A stretch of DNA of 64,000 bases. Source: Nyssa sinensis. Lineage: Eukaryota; Streptophyta; Magnoliopsida; Cornales; Nyssaceae. The first letter of the stretch is position 1. Each line of letters starts with the position of its first letter. The notes beneath the pieces are model-generated. The model was not told where the DNA came from. It saw only the letters and a list, made by a program, of their open reading frames with translations, and made no database searches. Location: NCBI GenBank assembly GCA_008638375.1, contig CM018043.1:57103010-57167009 (forward strand), in the 5' to 3' direction. Shown in pieces: positions 37,900 to 50,098 of the stretch. Position numbers and translations under genes: made by a program.

Positions 37900-38650
37900 T
37901 GATATTAAATTACTAGTAATATTTAAATATATTATAAATATTTTACTAATAATCAAATATCATAAAAAAGTATAAATTAATTAATTTATATTTTTCAAGT
38001 TTGAAAATTTATTTGGTAATAAAAAAGAGTTTGACTATTTATTTGATTTTTCCTTTTCATTCTTCACATAGAATTCTTTTTGGGTCATTTAATATAAATT
38101 TTATTATTAGTAGTAATAAAAACCGGAATTTTTAGTCTCAATCCATCTGTTTAAATATAAGACATCATATTAACAGGGTAAATTTTGAACATTTATATTT
38201 CTAATAAATTAGTAATTTAATAAACTAATAGTTAATTTTAAATTATTTATGGTACTTTAGATACATTATAAATATTTTACAAATAATATATTACCACAAA
38301 AGTTATAAATTAATTAATTTAAATTTTTTTAAAGTTGGACAATTTATTTGGTAATAAAAAAAACTATTTTTTTGATTTTTTGCCTTTTTCATTTTTCACA
38401 ATGATTTTTTTTAGTTATTTAATATGCATTTTATTATTAGTAGTAATAAAAATCAAGTTTTTATTCGCAATCCATCTATTTGAAATGTAAGATATCACAG
38501 TTATCAAGAATAAATATATATATATATTAAATACATTATAAATATTTTAGTAATAATTTATTGTCATAGAAATTAATTAATTAATCAATTTAAATTCTTC
38601 AAGTTTGACAATTTATTCGGTAATAAAAAAAAGTTTGACTATTTATTTGA
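37900..38650 (+). repeat. Three diverged tandem repeats upstream of NRPB1
   Basis: TAAATTAATTAATTTAWATTT, then TTTATTYGGTAATAAAAAA, TTTGATTTTT and TTTTATTATTAGTAGTAATA recur at about 37973, 38306 and 38572. The last copy is cut short. The array ends about 220 bp upstream of the NRPB1 TATA box. Confidence 0.65.
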
Positions 38651-38872
38651 TTTTTTCTTTTTGTTTTCTTCCCATTGATTTTCATCCCGTAAATAGTGAA
38701 ATTTGGATTTGAGTTGGGATAGCTTAATCCTGCAACCAAACAATATCTGAAATTAGAATAATACAGAAGGGTAATATCGTCAGTTAAAATAATCTGAAAG
38801 TACAATGCGCACCCGGCGCATCATAGTTTTGTTTATGTCGGTTCGCATGTTGCGTGGCAAGAACGGCGATTC

Positions 38873-38886
38873 TATCTATAAATACC
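38873..38886 (+). promoter_or_regulatory. TATA box of NRPB1
   Basis: TCTATCTATAAATACC lies about 280 bp before the NRPB1 start codon. With a start site some 30 bp downstream, it gives a 5' UTR of about 250 bp without an obvious upstream ATG frame of any length. Confidence 0.6.
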
Positions 38887-39162
38887 CTTTCAAGGTGGAC
38901 GTTTGAGTTGTTTCGAGCTACTCCCTCTCATTCTCTGAAAGCCTGAAGAGAGGACAGCAGCTCCAAGTCTGCGAAAACAACAAGACTTTTAACAGAAACT
39001 TAAAATGAAAGAAAGAAAGCAAAAACACAGAACAGAAATTCAAAAACTATCAAGCAAACAATTTGGAAATTCTAATTCTCTGAAACAGTTTTGATTATCT
39101 ACTTCTGAAACCCTAGGTTTCTTTTTTTCTTTTCTTTTCTCTCTTATTTTGAGGCCTTCGCC

Positions 39163-41438
39163 ATGGATATACGGTTTCCGCACTCTCCCGCAGAGGTTGC
39201 CAAAGTGCGCGTGGTTCAGTTCGGCATACTTAGTCCCGACGAGATTGTAATTTCATACAACCGTCACTCCTTTCTCGATTTATGCCAAATCTTTCAGTTC
39301 TTTCTAGTGATTTTGCATTTCGCCTGCTTGAGCAACGTTTCTTGAATGCTTTTGCAGAGGCAAATGTCGGTGGTACGTATTGAGCACAGCGAGACGACAG
39401 AGAGAGGGAAGCCGAAGCCTTGCGGTCTAAGCGACCCACGGCTCGGTACCATCGATCGCAAGATGAAATGCGAGACCTGTATGGCGAACATGGCCGAGTG
39501 TCCGGGGCATTTTGGCCACCTCGAGCTCGCGAAGCCAATGTTCCATATAGGGTTTATGAAGACTCTGCTCACTATCATGCGATGTGTTTGTTTCAATTGT
39601 TCCAAAATACTAGCAGATGAGGTAATTACCATAGCCTTGTTAAGTAATTTGCTTGTGTATACACATATTTTATGGTTTCAACTGCATATGTTGCCAACTT
39701 AGGATTTTAAGCTTTGTGGAACTTAGGTTTGCTGTTGTTAATCAGGCAAGTTTATGGTTATGTTTAAGAAGTATTTTCTGGTGGCAGGGGAAACTAAAAT
39801 CATTTACATTCAGCTTTTTAATATTTGGGGTTTACCTATAAAAAAAAAAATTGCGGGGACACTAATCAAGTATTACTAAATTTTTTCAACTTGGGTATAC
39901 AACCTCCCCCGGCCCTTTCTTAAAGCGATTTAGTTATAATTGTTTTTTCGACATTCGGAATAGTTTGTTCTTTACTTAACAAAAATTAAAAGAAACAAAG
40001 GCCATTACATATATTCGCAACAATATTTCTAAGGCTTTCCATGGGATAGATGTCTACAGATTCTCCTCTAAGAAAAAAAAATAAAAATGAAAGTAGACAA
40101 AATAGATGGACTTGCTGAATCAGGACAAGTGTTGTACTGTGGGATTTTGGTTGCTTGAAGAGCAAAAAAAAATAAGAATAATAAGTGTGAATCTAATGAG
40201 CAGAAATGTTGCAGCTGATTATTAACTGGAGTCTCTATGATCTGATTATTGTTTTGTAGGAAGATCCCAAGTTTAAGCAAGCTCTGAGAATCAGAAACCC
40301 CAAAAATAGGCTTAAAAAGATTTTGGATGCATGCAAGAATAAAACCAAATGTGAAGCTGGTGATGCAATTGATGTCCATGGTCAAGATTCTGAAGAACCA
40401 TTCAAAAAGAGTCATGGTGGTTGTGGTGCTCAGCAACCCAAGCTCACTATTGAAGGTATGAAAATGATTGCGGAATACAAGGCTCAGAAGAAGAAAAACG
40501 ATGATCAGGAACAGCTTCCTGAACCTGTTGAACGTAAACAACTTCTTTCTGCAGAAAAGGTTACTTATTTTACATGGAAAATTCTTCTTGGTATCCTGTC
40601 CCTTGCTTGATGTTCCTTCTTCAGTCTTCATCCTGAATTACTTGTTTTGTGAAGCTAATGTTTTGTTGCATTTCACATGCTTTTCAGGTTCTTAGTGTTC
40701 TGAAGAGGATAAGTGATGAAGACTGCCAATTGTTAGGCTTGAACCCAAAATATTCTCGTCCGGACTGGATGATTCTTCAAGTCCTTCCAATTCCTCCACC
40801 TCCCTTGAGACCCTCTGTCATGATGGATACCTCTTCCAGGAGTGAGGCAAGCCTTTTCCTGTTGCGCTATTTATTTTTTAAGGACACCTGTCTTGAATTG
40901 TCAATTCTAGCTTGTAATATGTCCTTTGTACATGATGGCTTCCACTCTATGAAAGATATTAAATGGTAGGTTTCTAATCTTTAGTCTTTATACTTTTGAG
41001 TTTCGAAGAAATACAATATTTCTTTGTATATGTTTATTGTTTTTTTGGACGAGTTGAATTGTAGATATGGGACTTCTTCGGTCTCCTATTTTTGCTTGTA
41101 AATGGGATGCGCCCCTTTTGTTTATAATACCGATTGTTGAGAGCTTGATATACATTGTTGACTTATTCTTTAATAGTTTAAGCTTCTTGAGTAATTGGTT
41201 GCTTAACGTGGTATCTCAGTCTTGGTTATAAGAGGTGTGTTAGGTTCAATTATTTCCATTTGCATTTATTCCCCATTTGGTTTGTTTGTGCAAAGTTGTT
41301 ATATTATGCTTCGTATTTGTCATTAGTTCATTTGTCTTTTCACGTGCGAGTCGGGGGTTGCACGTGAGGAGGAGTGTTGAGAGCTTGATATGCCCATTCT
41401 CTAATGACTTAAGTTTTTGGAGTAATTGGTTGCTTAAT

Positions 41439-41474
<36 letters not shown>

Positions 41475-44400
41475 TTTATAGTTTTAAAAAATGTATTAGT
41501 TGGTTCTTATTCCCTGTCCTTCTCCTAATGCAGGATGATTTAACTCACCAGCTGGCGATGATCATTAGACACAATGAGAATTTGAAGAGACAGGAGAGAA
41601 ATGGGGCACCTGCACATATTATCTCAGAGTTTGCTCAGTTATTGCAGTTTCATATAGCTACATATTTCGATAATGAACTGCCAGGGCAGCCAAGGGTATG
41701 GTTGCACTTATATTTGCTAATTTCCAACTTCTTGACATTTGATCTGGCATATCCTTGAAGTACCTTTCCACATTTCAGGCTACACAGCGATCGGGTAGAC
41801 CTATCAAATCTATATCCAGTAGGCTCAAGGCGAAGGAAGGGCGAATAAGAGGTAACTTAATGGGAAAACGAGTTGATTTTTCAGCGCGGACAGTGATCAC
41901 ACCGGATCCAAATATTAACATTGATGAACTGGGAGTTCCATGGAGTATTGCATTGAATCTCACATATCCAGAAACTGTGACTCCATATAATATTGAAAGG
42001 TCTCATACTGTTTCCAAATTTTATTTTGTGATATTCTTTTAGCCGACTGTTTATGTTATTTGTCAATACTGGAAACTTCTTTAATAGGTTGAAGGAGCTC
42101 GTTGATTATGGGCCTCATCCTCCTCCTGGTAAAACTGGTGCCAAATATATCATAAGGGATGATGGACAAAGGCTTGATCTTCGTTACTTGAAGAAAAGCA
42201 GTGATCACCATCTGGAACTTGGATACAAGGTAATCTCTATAACTTCCTAGTGCTTCTTAATGATCGAATCTTTTACCACTAGTTCCTAACTTTGTCATCA
42301 CTGATTCAGGTTGAGCGGCACTTGAATGATGGAGACTATGTCCTCTTCAATAGGCAGCCTAGCCTTCATAAAATGTCTATTATGGGGCATAAGATCAAGA
42401 TTATGCCGTATTCAACTTTTCGCTTGAATTTGTCCGTCACTACACCTTACAATGCTGATTTTGATGGGGATGAAATGAACATGCATGTTCCCCAGTCATT
42501 TGAAACTAGAGCAGAAGTATTGGAGCTAATGATGGTGCCTAAATGCGTTGTGTCACCTCAATCAAATAAGCCTGTTATGGGTATTGTCCAAGATACGCTT
42601 TTAGGATGCCGAAAAATTACCAAAAGAGATACATTTATAGAGAAGGTGATGGTGACAGAGTTGTTATTGATATTTCCTTTTGTCTATTATTATGGCTTTC
42701 ATGTGATGTATATCCTGTTTTTGATTTCTACAGGATGTTTTTATGAATATTTTGATGTGGTGGGAAGATTTTGATGGGAAAATACCTGCTCCTGCGATTT
42801 TGAAGCCCCGGCCTCTTTGGACTGGGAAACAAGTTTTTAATCTTATCATACCAAAACAGATAAATCTCCTGAGATACTCAGCCTGGCACTCAGAATCTGA
42901 AACAGGGTTAATTACTCCTGGAGATACTCAAGTTCGAATAGAAAAAGGGGAGCTACTTTCTGGCACTCTATGCAAGAAGACTCTTGGCACAGCCGGCGGA
43001 AGTCTTATACATGTAATTTGGTATGCATTTTTGTTGACAACATTCTTTCTGTTTTGTGAATTATATTCTTAATGCATGGATTTAGCCATCTAAAATTGCC
43101 AAATTGTGGCAGATATTTGCAGCCCAATATTGTCAACATTCTAATAATTTGGTTACTTTATTTATTTTTTTAATAGGTAAAGTGTAATTGTATTAAAAAG
43201 TGCCCAAGGGGAGTGCGCCCATTTACAAGAGAAAGAGACTCATTTAGTTACTTTATCCCAAATTCACCGTCTTTTGTGACTTCTGTCCAAGTATTATCTG
43301 AACTGAAATGATTTTGATAAATTTCATGTTAGTTATACTAAATTTAAAATCATGGGGAACAACAATGAAACTAAAGATGCCAGTGCTTCCAAACTCACTC
43401 CTTTTTATACTTTATTTCCTTTCTTAATCACGCTGATGTATACTGTACACAGGGAAGAGGTTGGTCCAGATGCGGCTCGCAAGTTTTTGGGACATACGCA
43501 GTGGTTGGTTAATTATTGGCTTTTGCAGAATGGTTTTAGCATTGGGATTGGGGATACAATTGCTGATGCTGAAACTATGGAAACAATTAACAAAACTATT
43601 TCTAAAGCAAAAAATGAAGTGAAGGTACATATCAAGGCGGCCCAAGAAAATCAGTTGGAGGCTGAACCTGGACGAACTACGATGGAGTCATTTGAAAACA
43701 GAGTGAATCAGGTACTTAATCAAGTGTTTAGTCTTCATTCTTCTCTTTTTTGACTGGTCTTCTTTGTTGAGGTCTGATAGAGTCTGCCATCTTTTTAGGT
43801 GTTGAACAAGGCTCGTGATGATGCCGGAAGTAGTGCACAAAAGAGCCTATCAGAGAGCAACAATCTTAAGGCTATGGTGACTGCAGGATCTAAAGGTAGT
43901 TTCATCAACATATCGCAGATGATTGCTTGTGTGGGGCAACAAAATGTTGAAGGTAAGCGAATCCCTTTCGGATTCATAGGTCGAACACTGCCCCATTTCA
44001 CCAAAGATGATTATGGTCCAGAAAGTCGGGGGTTTGTGGAGAACTCATATCTACGGGGATTGACCCCACAAGAATTCTTTTTTCATGCTATGGGTGGTAG
44101 GGAAGGTCTTATAGATACTGCAGTGAAAACTTCTGAAACTGGGTACATTCAGAGGCGACTGGTGAAGGCTATGGAGGACATTATGGTCAAATATGACGGG
44201 ACTGTGAGGAACTCATTGGGGGATGTGATTCAGTTTCTCTATGGGGAAGATGGTATGGATGCCGTTTGGATAGAATCACAGAAGCTGGATTCTTTGAAAA
44301 TGAAGAAATCAGATTTTGATAAGACCTTCAGATATGAAATCAATGATGAAAACTGGAAGCCAGATTACATGTCTCCAGAATCAGTTGAGGATTTGAAAAC

Positions 44401-47400
44401 CATCCGGGAGTTCCGCAATGTGTTTGATGCTGAAGTTCAAAAACTTGAAGCCGATAGATACCAACTTGGAACAGAGATTGCAACCACAGGTGATAACTCT
44501 TGGCCATTGCCTGTTAACATTGGGAGGCTTATCTGGAATGCCCAAAAGACCTTTAAGATTGACTTTCGAAGGCCTTCTGATCTTCATCCAATGGAAGTCG
44601 TGGAAGCTGTTGATAAACTTCAAGAGAGGCTAAAGGTTGTTCCTGGTGATGATTTGATTAGTGTGGAAGCTCAAAAGAATGCAACCCTCTTCTTCAACAT
44701 CTTACTTCGTAGCACATTGGCCAGTAAAAGGGTGTTGAAGGACTACCGGCTTAGTAGGGGAGCGTTTGAGTGGGTTATTGGTGAGATAGAGTCTCGCTTC
44801 TTACAGTCACTAGTAGCCCCAGGGGAAATGATTGGTTGTGTTGCTGCACAGTCTATCGGTGAACCTGCCACTCAGATGACTCTTAATACTTTCCACTATG
44901 CTGGTGTGAGTGCCAAGAATGTCACTTTAGGTGTTCCAAGGTTGAGGGAGATCATTAATGTAGCAAAGAAAATTAAAACACCCTCTTTATCTGTATACCT
45001 GACACCCGAATTGAAAAAAACAAGGGAAAAGGCCAAGAATGTTCAGTGTGCTTTGGAATACACAACTCTGCGGAGCGTCACTCAAGCTACAGAAATATGG
45101 TATGATCCAGATCCCATGAACACCATAATTGAAGAAGATGTTGACTTTGTCAAATCCTATTATGAAATGCCAGACGAAGAGATCGCCCTTGAGAAGATTT
45201 CTCCCTGGTTGCTTCGCATAGAGTTGAACCGGGAAATGATGGTGGATAAGAAGCTAAGCATGGCTGACATTGCAGAGAAGATTAATCTTGAATTTGATGG
45301 TGATTTAACTTGCATATTCAATGACGATAATGCTGAAAAGCTGATACTTCGTATTCGCATCATGAATGATGAAGCTCCCAAGGGAGATTTGCATGCTGAA
45401 TCTGCCGAGGATGATGTTTTCCTTAAGAAGATTGAGAGTAATATGCTGACAGAAATGGCTCTTCGAGGTATCCCAGGTATCAATAAGGTGTTTATAAAAA
45501 ATGGCAAAGTAAACAAGTTTGATGAGAACGAAGGTTTCAAGTCAGAAACTGAGTGGATGCTGGATACAGAAGGTGTCAATCTGCTAGCTGTTATGTGTAA
45601 TGAAGATGTTGATGCAAGGAGGACAACAAGTAACCACTTGATTGAAATTATTGAAGTTTTTGGAATTGAGGCAGTTCGTCGGTCATTGTTGGATGAGTTG
45701 CGAGTTGTTATATCTTTTGATGGATCTTACGTGAATTACCGACATCTGGCAATCTTGTGTGATACCATGACCTATCGTGGTCATTTGATGGCCATTACCC
45801 GTCATGGAATTAATCGGAATGATACTGGGCCCCTAATGAGGTGCTCATTTGAAGAAACTGTGGACATTCTTCTTGATGCTGCAGCCTATGCTGAAACGGA
45901 TTACTTGAGGGGCGTTACTGAGAATATTATGTTGGGTCAGCTTGCACCCATTGGTACAGGAAACTTTTCCTTGTACCTAAGTGATGAGATGTTGAAGCAA
46001 GCTATTGAACTCCAGCTCCCCAGCTATATGGAAGATGGCCTGGATTTTGGTATGACACCATCCCGTTCACCAGTCACGGGAACTCCATATCACGAGGGAT
46101 TGATGTCTCCAAGTTATCTTCCGAGTCCAAATCTTCGTTTGTCGCCCATTAGTGATGCTCAATTTTCTCCTTATGTTGGTGGAATGACATTCTCTCCTAC
46201 CTCTTCTCTAGGCTACAGTCCGTCATCTCCTGGCTACAGTCCATCATCCCCTCGATATAGCCCCACTTCCCCTGGTTATAGTTCCACTTCCCCTGGTTAC
46301 AGCCCTACTTCCCCGACCTACAGTCCCAGCTCTCCGGGATATAGCCCAACCAGTCCTGCATATTCTCCAACTAGTCCATCTTACTCTCCCACCTCTCCCA
46401 GTTATAGCCCCACCTCTCCTAGTTACAGCCCTACATCCCCCAGTTACAGTCCAACCTCACCTAGCTATAGCCCCACATCTCCCGCATATAGCCCGTCTTC
46501 ACCCTCTTATAGCCCAACCTCGCCGTCCTACAGTCCAACCTCTCCCTCATACAGTCCTACATCTCCATCTTACAACCCAACATCACCTGCCTATAGCCCC
46601 ACCTCTCCTGGTTACAGCCCTACTTCACCAAGCTACAGCCCAACCTCTCCGAGCTACAGTCCTACATCTCCATCTTACAGCCCAACATCGCCTGCCTGTA
46701 GCCCCACCTCTCCTGGTTACAGCCCCACTTCACCAAGCTACAGCCCAACCTCTCTGAGCTACAGTCCTACATCTCCAAGTTACAATCCATCGGCAAAATA
46801 CAGCCCCTCGGTGGCATACTCACCTAGCAGTCCAAAGCTGTCACCTTCCCGTCCATACAGTCCATCTCCAAATTACAGGTAAGTCGTGATGTTTTTTTTC
46901 GTTTTTGATAGGTAAGACACACACCCACTGTCTTATTGGGACTTCAACCCTCAACCTTCTCTTTGAGAGATGGAGGAGATACCACTTAACCCAACACTTG
47001 TTAGTAAGTCATGATGGGTTATCTGCCAGAGTTTGATGTGTATCTTTGGGCATTGTTCTAATTTACTTGGATTTATGCCGAAGAATATGACCAAGTTCAC
47101 ACTAGCAAGTTTTAGTTGGTTGTCTTTTGCATTGTTTTGATAGTTGATTAATGGAACAAGTTGGTATATAAGAAGTCTTATGTTTTGTCACAGCCTGACA
47201 TCAACATCATATTCACCATCATCTCCACCATATTCCCCTTCGAGCCCAATGTATAGTCCCAGCAGGTAAGCTTTATTTCTGTTTCATTTCCAGATTCTAG
47301 TAGTACTATTTGACATGTTATCTTTTGTCCTCTTCTGCCCCAAACCCGAATAACTTGCTGATAGGATGTGGGTTTTAGTCAGTCTAGACTCCTGTCTTTG

Positions 47401-48184
47401 GCAATCCTTGTGTTTATGGGTTATTTCTGTTTTTTTATTCCCTTTGATTCTACTTTTAATATTAAATAGAAGTGCAAGTTCTTCCTTTCTTTAAAAGATG
47501 TTTGAAAAGTTTATTTAAAAAATTTCATTGTTTTGATTTGCCTATCAAAACTAATAATAATAATTGTTTTAATGTGTTTTATCTATAAACTTGTTGAGGT
47601 ATAAAAGCTACGATTGGCAAATTGAGTTCCTTTTCCCCCCATTTCCTTCAATAATGTCTTAGCAGTGAGATTTAAGTTTTTAGCTTTGTTATCTCATTAT
47701 TGAATTGCATAATCAGCACCGGTACGGTATTAAGAATCTGCCTTGAGGAAGTCTTCTTTTGAGATTGCAGCTGATATCAAAAAAATGATGAATAGAATAC
47801 CTGATGCACTGTTTCAAACAGTTAGAGAGGGGATCTCTTTGCATTGTTAAAAATTTATGTTTATATATACAGAAGAAGATTGATGTCTTCTTTGATGGAC
47901 TATGTTGTTCTGAGCGGACTGTGTTTTTTTTTTTTTTTTGCTTTTAATTTTTCAGCCCATTCAATTCTGGTGTGAGCCCTGACTACAGTCCTAGTTCTCC
48001 ACAGCACAGGTGAGCAGACCTTAGTTTTTAAAGAAGCTTTATTGACTTTTATTGACTTTGAAATGCACTAGTTTGGTTCTAAACTTCTCTTTCTGCATGC
48101 AGTCCAAGTGTTGGGTACTCACCATCATCTAGCAGCCAGTTCACTCCACATGTGAGCTATAAGGATGACAAAAGCACTCTTTAG
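39163..48184 (+). CDS. NRPB1: RNA polymerase II largest subunit RPB1, 14 exons, 1833 aa
   Basis: Catalytic subunit of nuclear RNA polymerase II. Exons: 39163-39246, 39358-39621, 40260-40559, 40688-40846, 41534-41695, 41779-41999, 42088-42229, 42310-42645, 42734-43020, 43453-43711, 43799-46878, 47194-47265, 47956-48009, 48103-48184. They total 5502 nt in one frame. N-terminal zinc-binding cysteines begin at C66/C69 ([17 protein letters not shown]). The Mg-binding loop NADFDGDEM is at about 492-500, and the trigger loop ([17 protein letters not shown]) is near residue 1100. The CTD starts at about 1544 with 27 contiguous heptads near YSPTSPS, one with Cys for Tyr1, then divergent repeats ending [14 protein letters not shown]. 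Intron 4 uses a GC donor. Intron 11 carries a retroposon that duplicates its donor. The gene's 3' part is duplicated downstream. Intact and surely the functional copy. Confidence 0.98.
41432..41474. repeat. CA/TA microsatellite in NRPB1 intron 4
   Basis: A (CA)n(TA)n run about 60 bp before the acceptor of exon 5. The intron also contains GTTGAGAGCTTGATA twice (about 41137 and 41376), followed each time by AGTAATTGGTTGCTTAA, a remnant of a duplicated dispersed repeat. Confidence 0.85.
43162..43242 (-). mobile_element. Short retroposon (81 bp) in NRPB1 intron 9
   Basis: Poly(T)-AATAGGTAA at the left (minus-strand TTACCTATT-poly(A)) and 81 bp in all lie between TTTGGTTACTTTAT (43148-43161) and TTTAGTTACTTTAT (43243-43256), a 13/14 target-site duplication. 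Read on the minus strand, the body contains GGGCGCACTCCCCTTGGGCA. Truncated SINE or LINE 3' end, same tail family as 46892-47003. Confidence 0.75.
46892..47003 (-). mobile_element. SINE-like retroposon (112 bp) at the 5' splice site of NRPB1 intron 11
   Basis: Flanked by GTAAGTCGTGATG (46879-46891) and GTAAGTCATGATG (47004-47016), 12/13 identical. The first copy is the functional 5' splice site of exon 11. In minus orientation the element reads CTAACAAGTGTTGGG..., contains GGTTGAGGGTTGAAGTCCC, reminiscent of a tRNA B box, and ends CTTACCTATCAAAAA with a poly(A)-like tail. Inferred to be a 5'-truncated tRNA-derived SINE. Confidence 0.8.
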
Positions 48185-49100
48185 CAGCCTGTCACATTAT
48201 AGGAGACAGAGAAAACAAGGTCAGAGTTCTCCGAACTTTTTGATTTGGATGGGTGGAAGTTGTAGATTCGACTTTCTGAGCAATGGACCTTTACATTGTA
48301 GAGTAGCTTTATCAATTCCACACTGGTTGATCTAATGTCTGACTTAGCATGTGATGTGTGGCTTATAACATGCCCGATTCAACACTAATGCATGCATGTG
48401 CCCACCCGCGCTTTCACACATATAGGCATCATATAGTGGTTTTGAAAATTATATCATATGGGGTCCAATAGCAATACATGATGCGACATCACAATTTTTT
48501 TTTATCCAAATCACATTGGAGATGCAAATTGAGGATATGTAACATTTTTCATTCGTATATATATATATATGTATGTGCGGGTTGGATTCGGTGGACTGGA
48601 TTGTTGGGCTCCACTTTGAATCCCATTTAAACTGGTTTTATGATTTTATCAGTTTATCAGGTCAGACTTTGATAGTTCAAGTTTTGATAATGGGTTTAGG
48701 AATTTAACTTTGTCACGTAATTCATTCAGGTTTTCTTTTTCGAATTGAAAATGTTTTGGAGGATATTGCTTTATATTCTTTGAAATGGACTGCATCGGAC
48801 TTGAAAAATTGTTGAAATATGAATACACTTTGATGGGTGCAAAGCTGATTATCTGATTTTGTTTGGGTTTGCACCTGTAGTGGCTTCAATAGACGATGTT
48901 GTGGACCTTCCGGACAAGTAGAAAGAGTGGAGTCCATTTTCGCTAACGTGTCAAGAGACTCTAAAAACTGTAGAAAGCAGCAGTTGAATTGGGTTTGATG
49001 GCTACTTTAAGAACTCACGGACATGCTGTAACTTCAATTATACTTTTTGTCGATAGGTTGTAAATTCAAACGGTTTTGTGTTCATATAGGCAGGCAAATC
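48185..49100 (+). other. NRPB1 3' UTR, with probable 3' UTR intron
   Basis: A donor (AACAAG|GTCAGA at 48220) and an acceptor (GCACCTGTAG|TGGCTTC, ending 48880) could remove about 660 bp. The following block (TGGCTTCAATAGACGATG onward) is conserved in both downstream duplicates, where the acceptor reads TTGCAG, better than TGTAG. The transcript end is not determined. A minus-strand open frame repeated three times across this block is a shadow. Confidence 0.4.
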
Positions 49101-50098
49101 TTTTTACTCTAGTGCCTTGCCAGTTACCACGGGAGGGAGCTGCTTTTGTCTTCTGTTAATTGCCCTTTTTTAGCGGCACGCATGAGCTGTTGAATTGGAT
49201 GTTTTTGCTAACCCCCGAATAAGTGGGGACGGAGGAAGAGGATAACTGATTTTGCGAGAGAGAGAGATGGTCATATGTATGGTGTCAAAACCAGGCTTGA
49301 CACCAAAAATTATAAAAATTTGATTTTTACCCCTTTTCTACATAATTTTTTTTTATGAAAATTAGTAATTTTCCTCCCATTTTTTTTTTTTTTTTATATT
49401 TTTACAAGAGATTCTTTTAAATTTTATTTTTTGTACTTTCACCTTCCTATGCTAATGGTTTGGATCCGTCATTGTGAATTTGTTTTCAATACAAATTATA
49501 TATTTTAAATTTAAAAATTGAGATTTATAAAAACAAATTGTATATGAAAATCTGAAGAAAAAAAATAGATTTTGAACAATCAGTTAGTCTCACAAAATAG
49601 AGAAATTTTCGGTTAAAACAAAAAAGTTTTTTTTCCCCAAGATCAAAAGAGGAAAAAATGAAGAAATATGCAACTAAAAAAAGGTTCCTACCAGTAGAGT
49701 AATTTATTTTATCTATTTTCTTTTACTGTCCAAAGTAGAAAAGATGCCTAATGAAAAGATACTTTCTTTTGCTTTCAAAAAAATTTAAAAAAGAAAACAT
49801 GAAAGTGACTTCGAATGCAAGTGCTGTAAATTCATAATCCGAATAATATTGAGGAATACATAATCACGATTAAAAAGAAAAGGAATAAAAGTCTTCATGG
49901 TCCATTAGCTTTTGATAGTGCTTTCTTTTTCCACTGTCAATGATGCCCTTCAACATAAAAGCAGAAATGATCGATAAGGGTACTTCTCCTCCTAACTACT
50001 TTTAGTAAGTTCACCAATAAAATGAAAGAATAATTGGTGTTGCGTTGCACCACTAGAAATTCTATTCCTACATCTTTTTTCTTTTTTGTTTTGGTTGA
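49101..50098 (+). other. NRPB1 downstream flank, part of the duplicated unit
   Basis: No gene. Poly(T) tracts and ATTCATAATCCGAATAATAT, AAAAGGAATAAAAGTCTTCA are shared with 53429-53720 and 58613-58920. The right limit of homology with the last flank copy is at about 50098, where CTD-coding sequence begins abruptly. Confidence 0.8.

Noticed and set aside
48722..48937. Minus-strand frame beginning MDSTLSTCPEGPQHRLLK, repeated at 51964-52164 and 55625-55924
   Set aside because: Antisense shadow of the NRPB1 3' UTR block carried along in the three duplicated units; no splice signals or domain.
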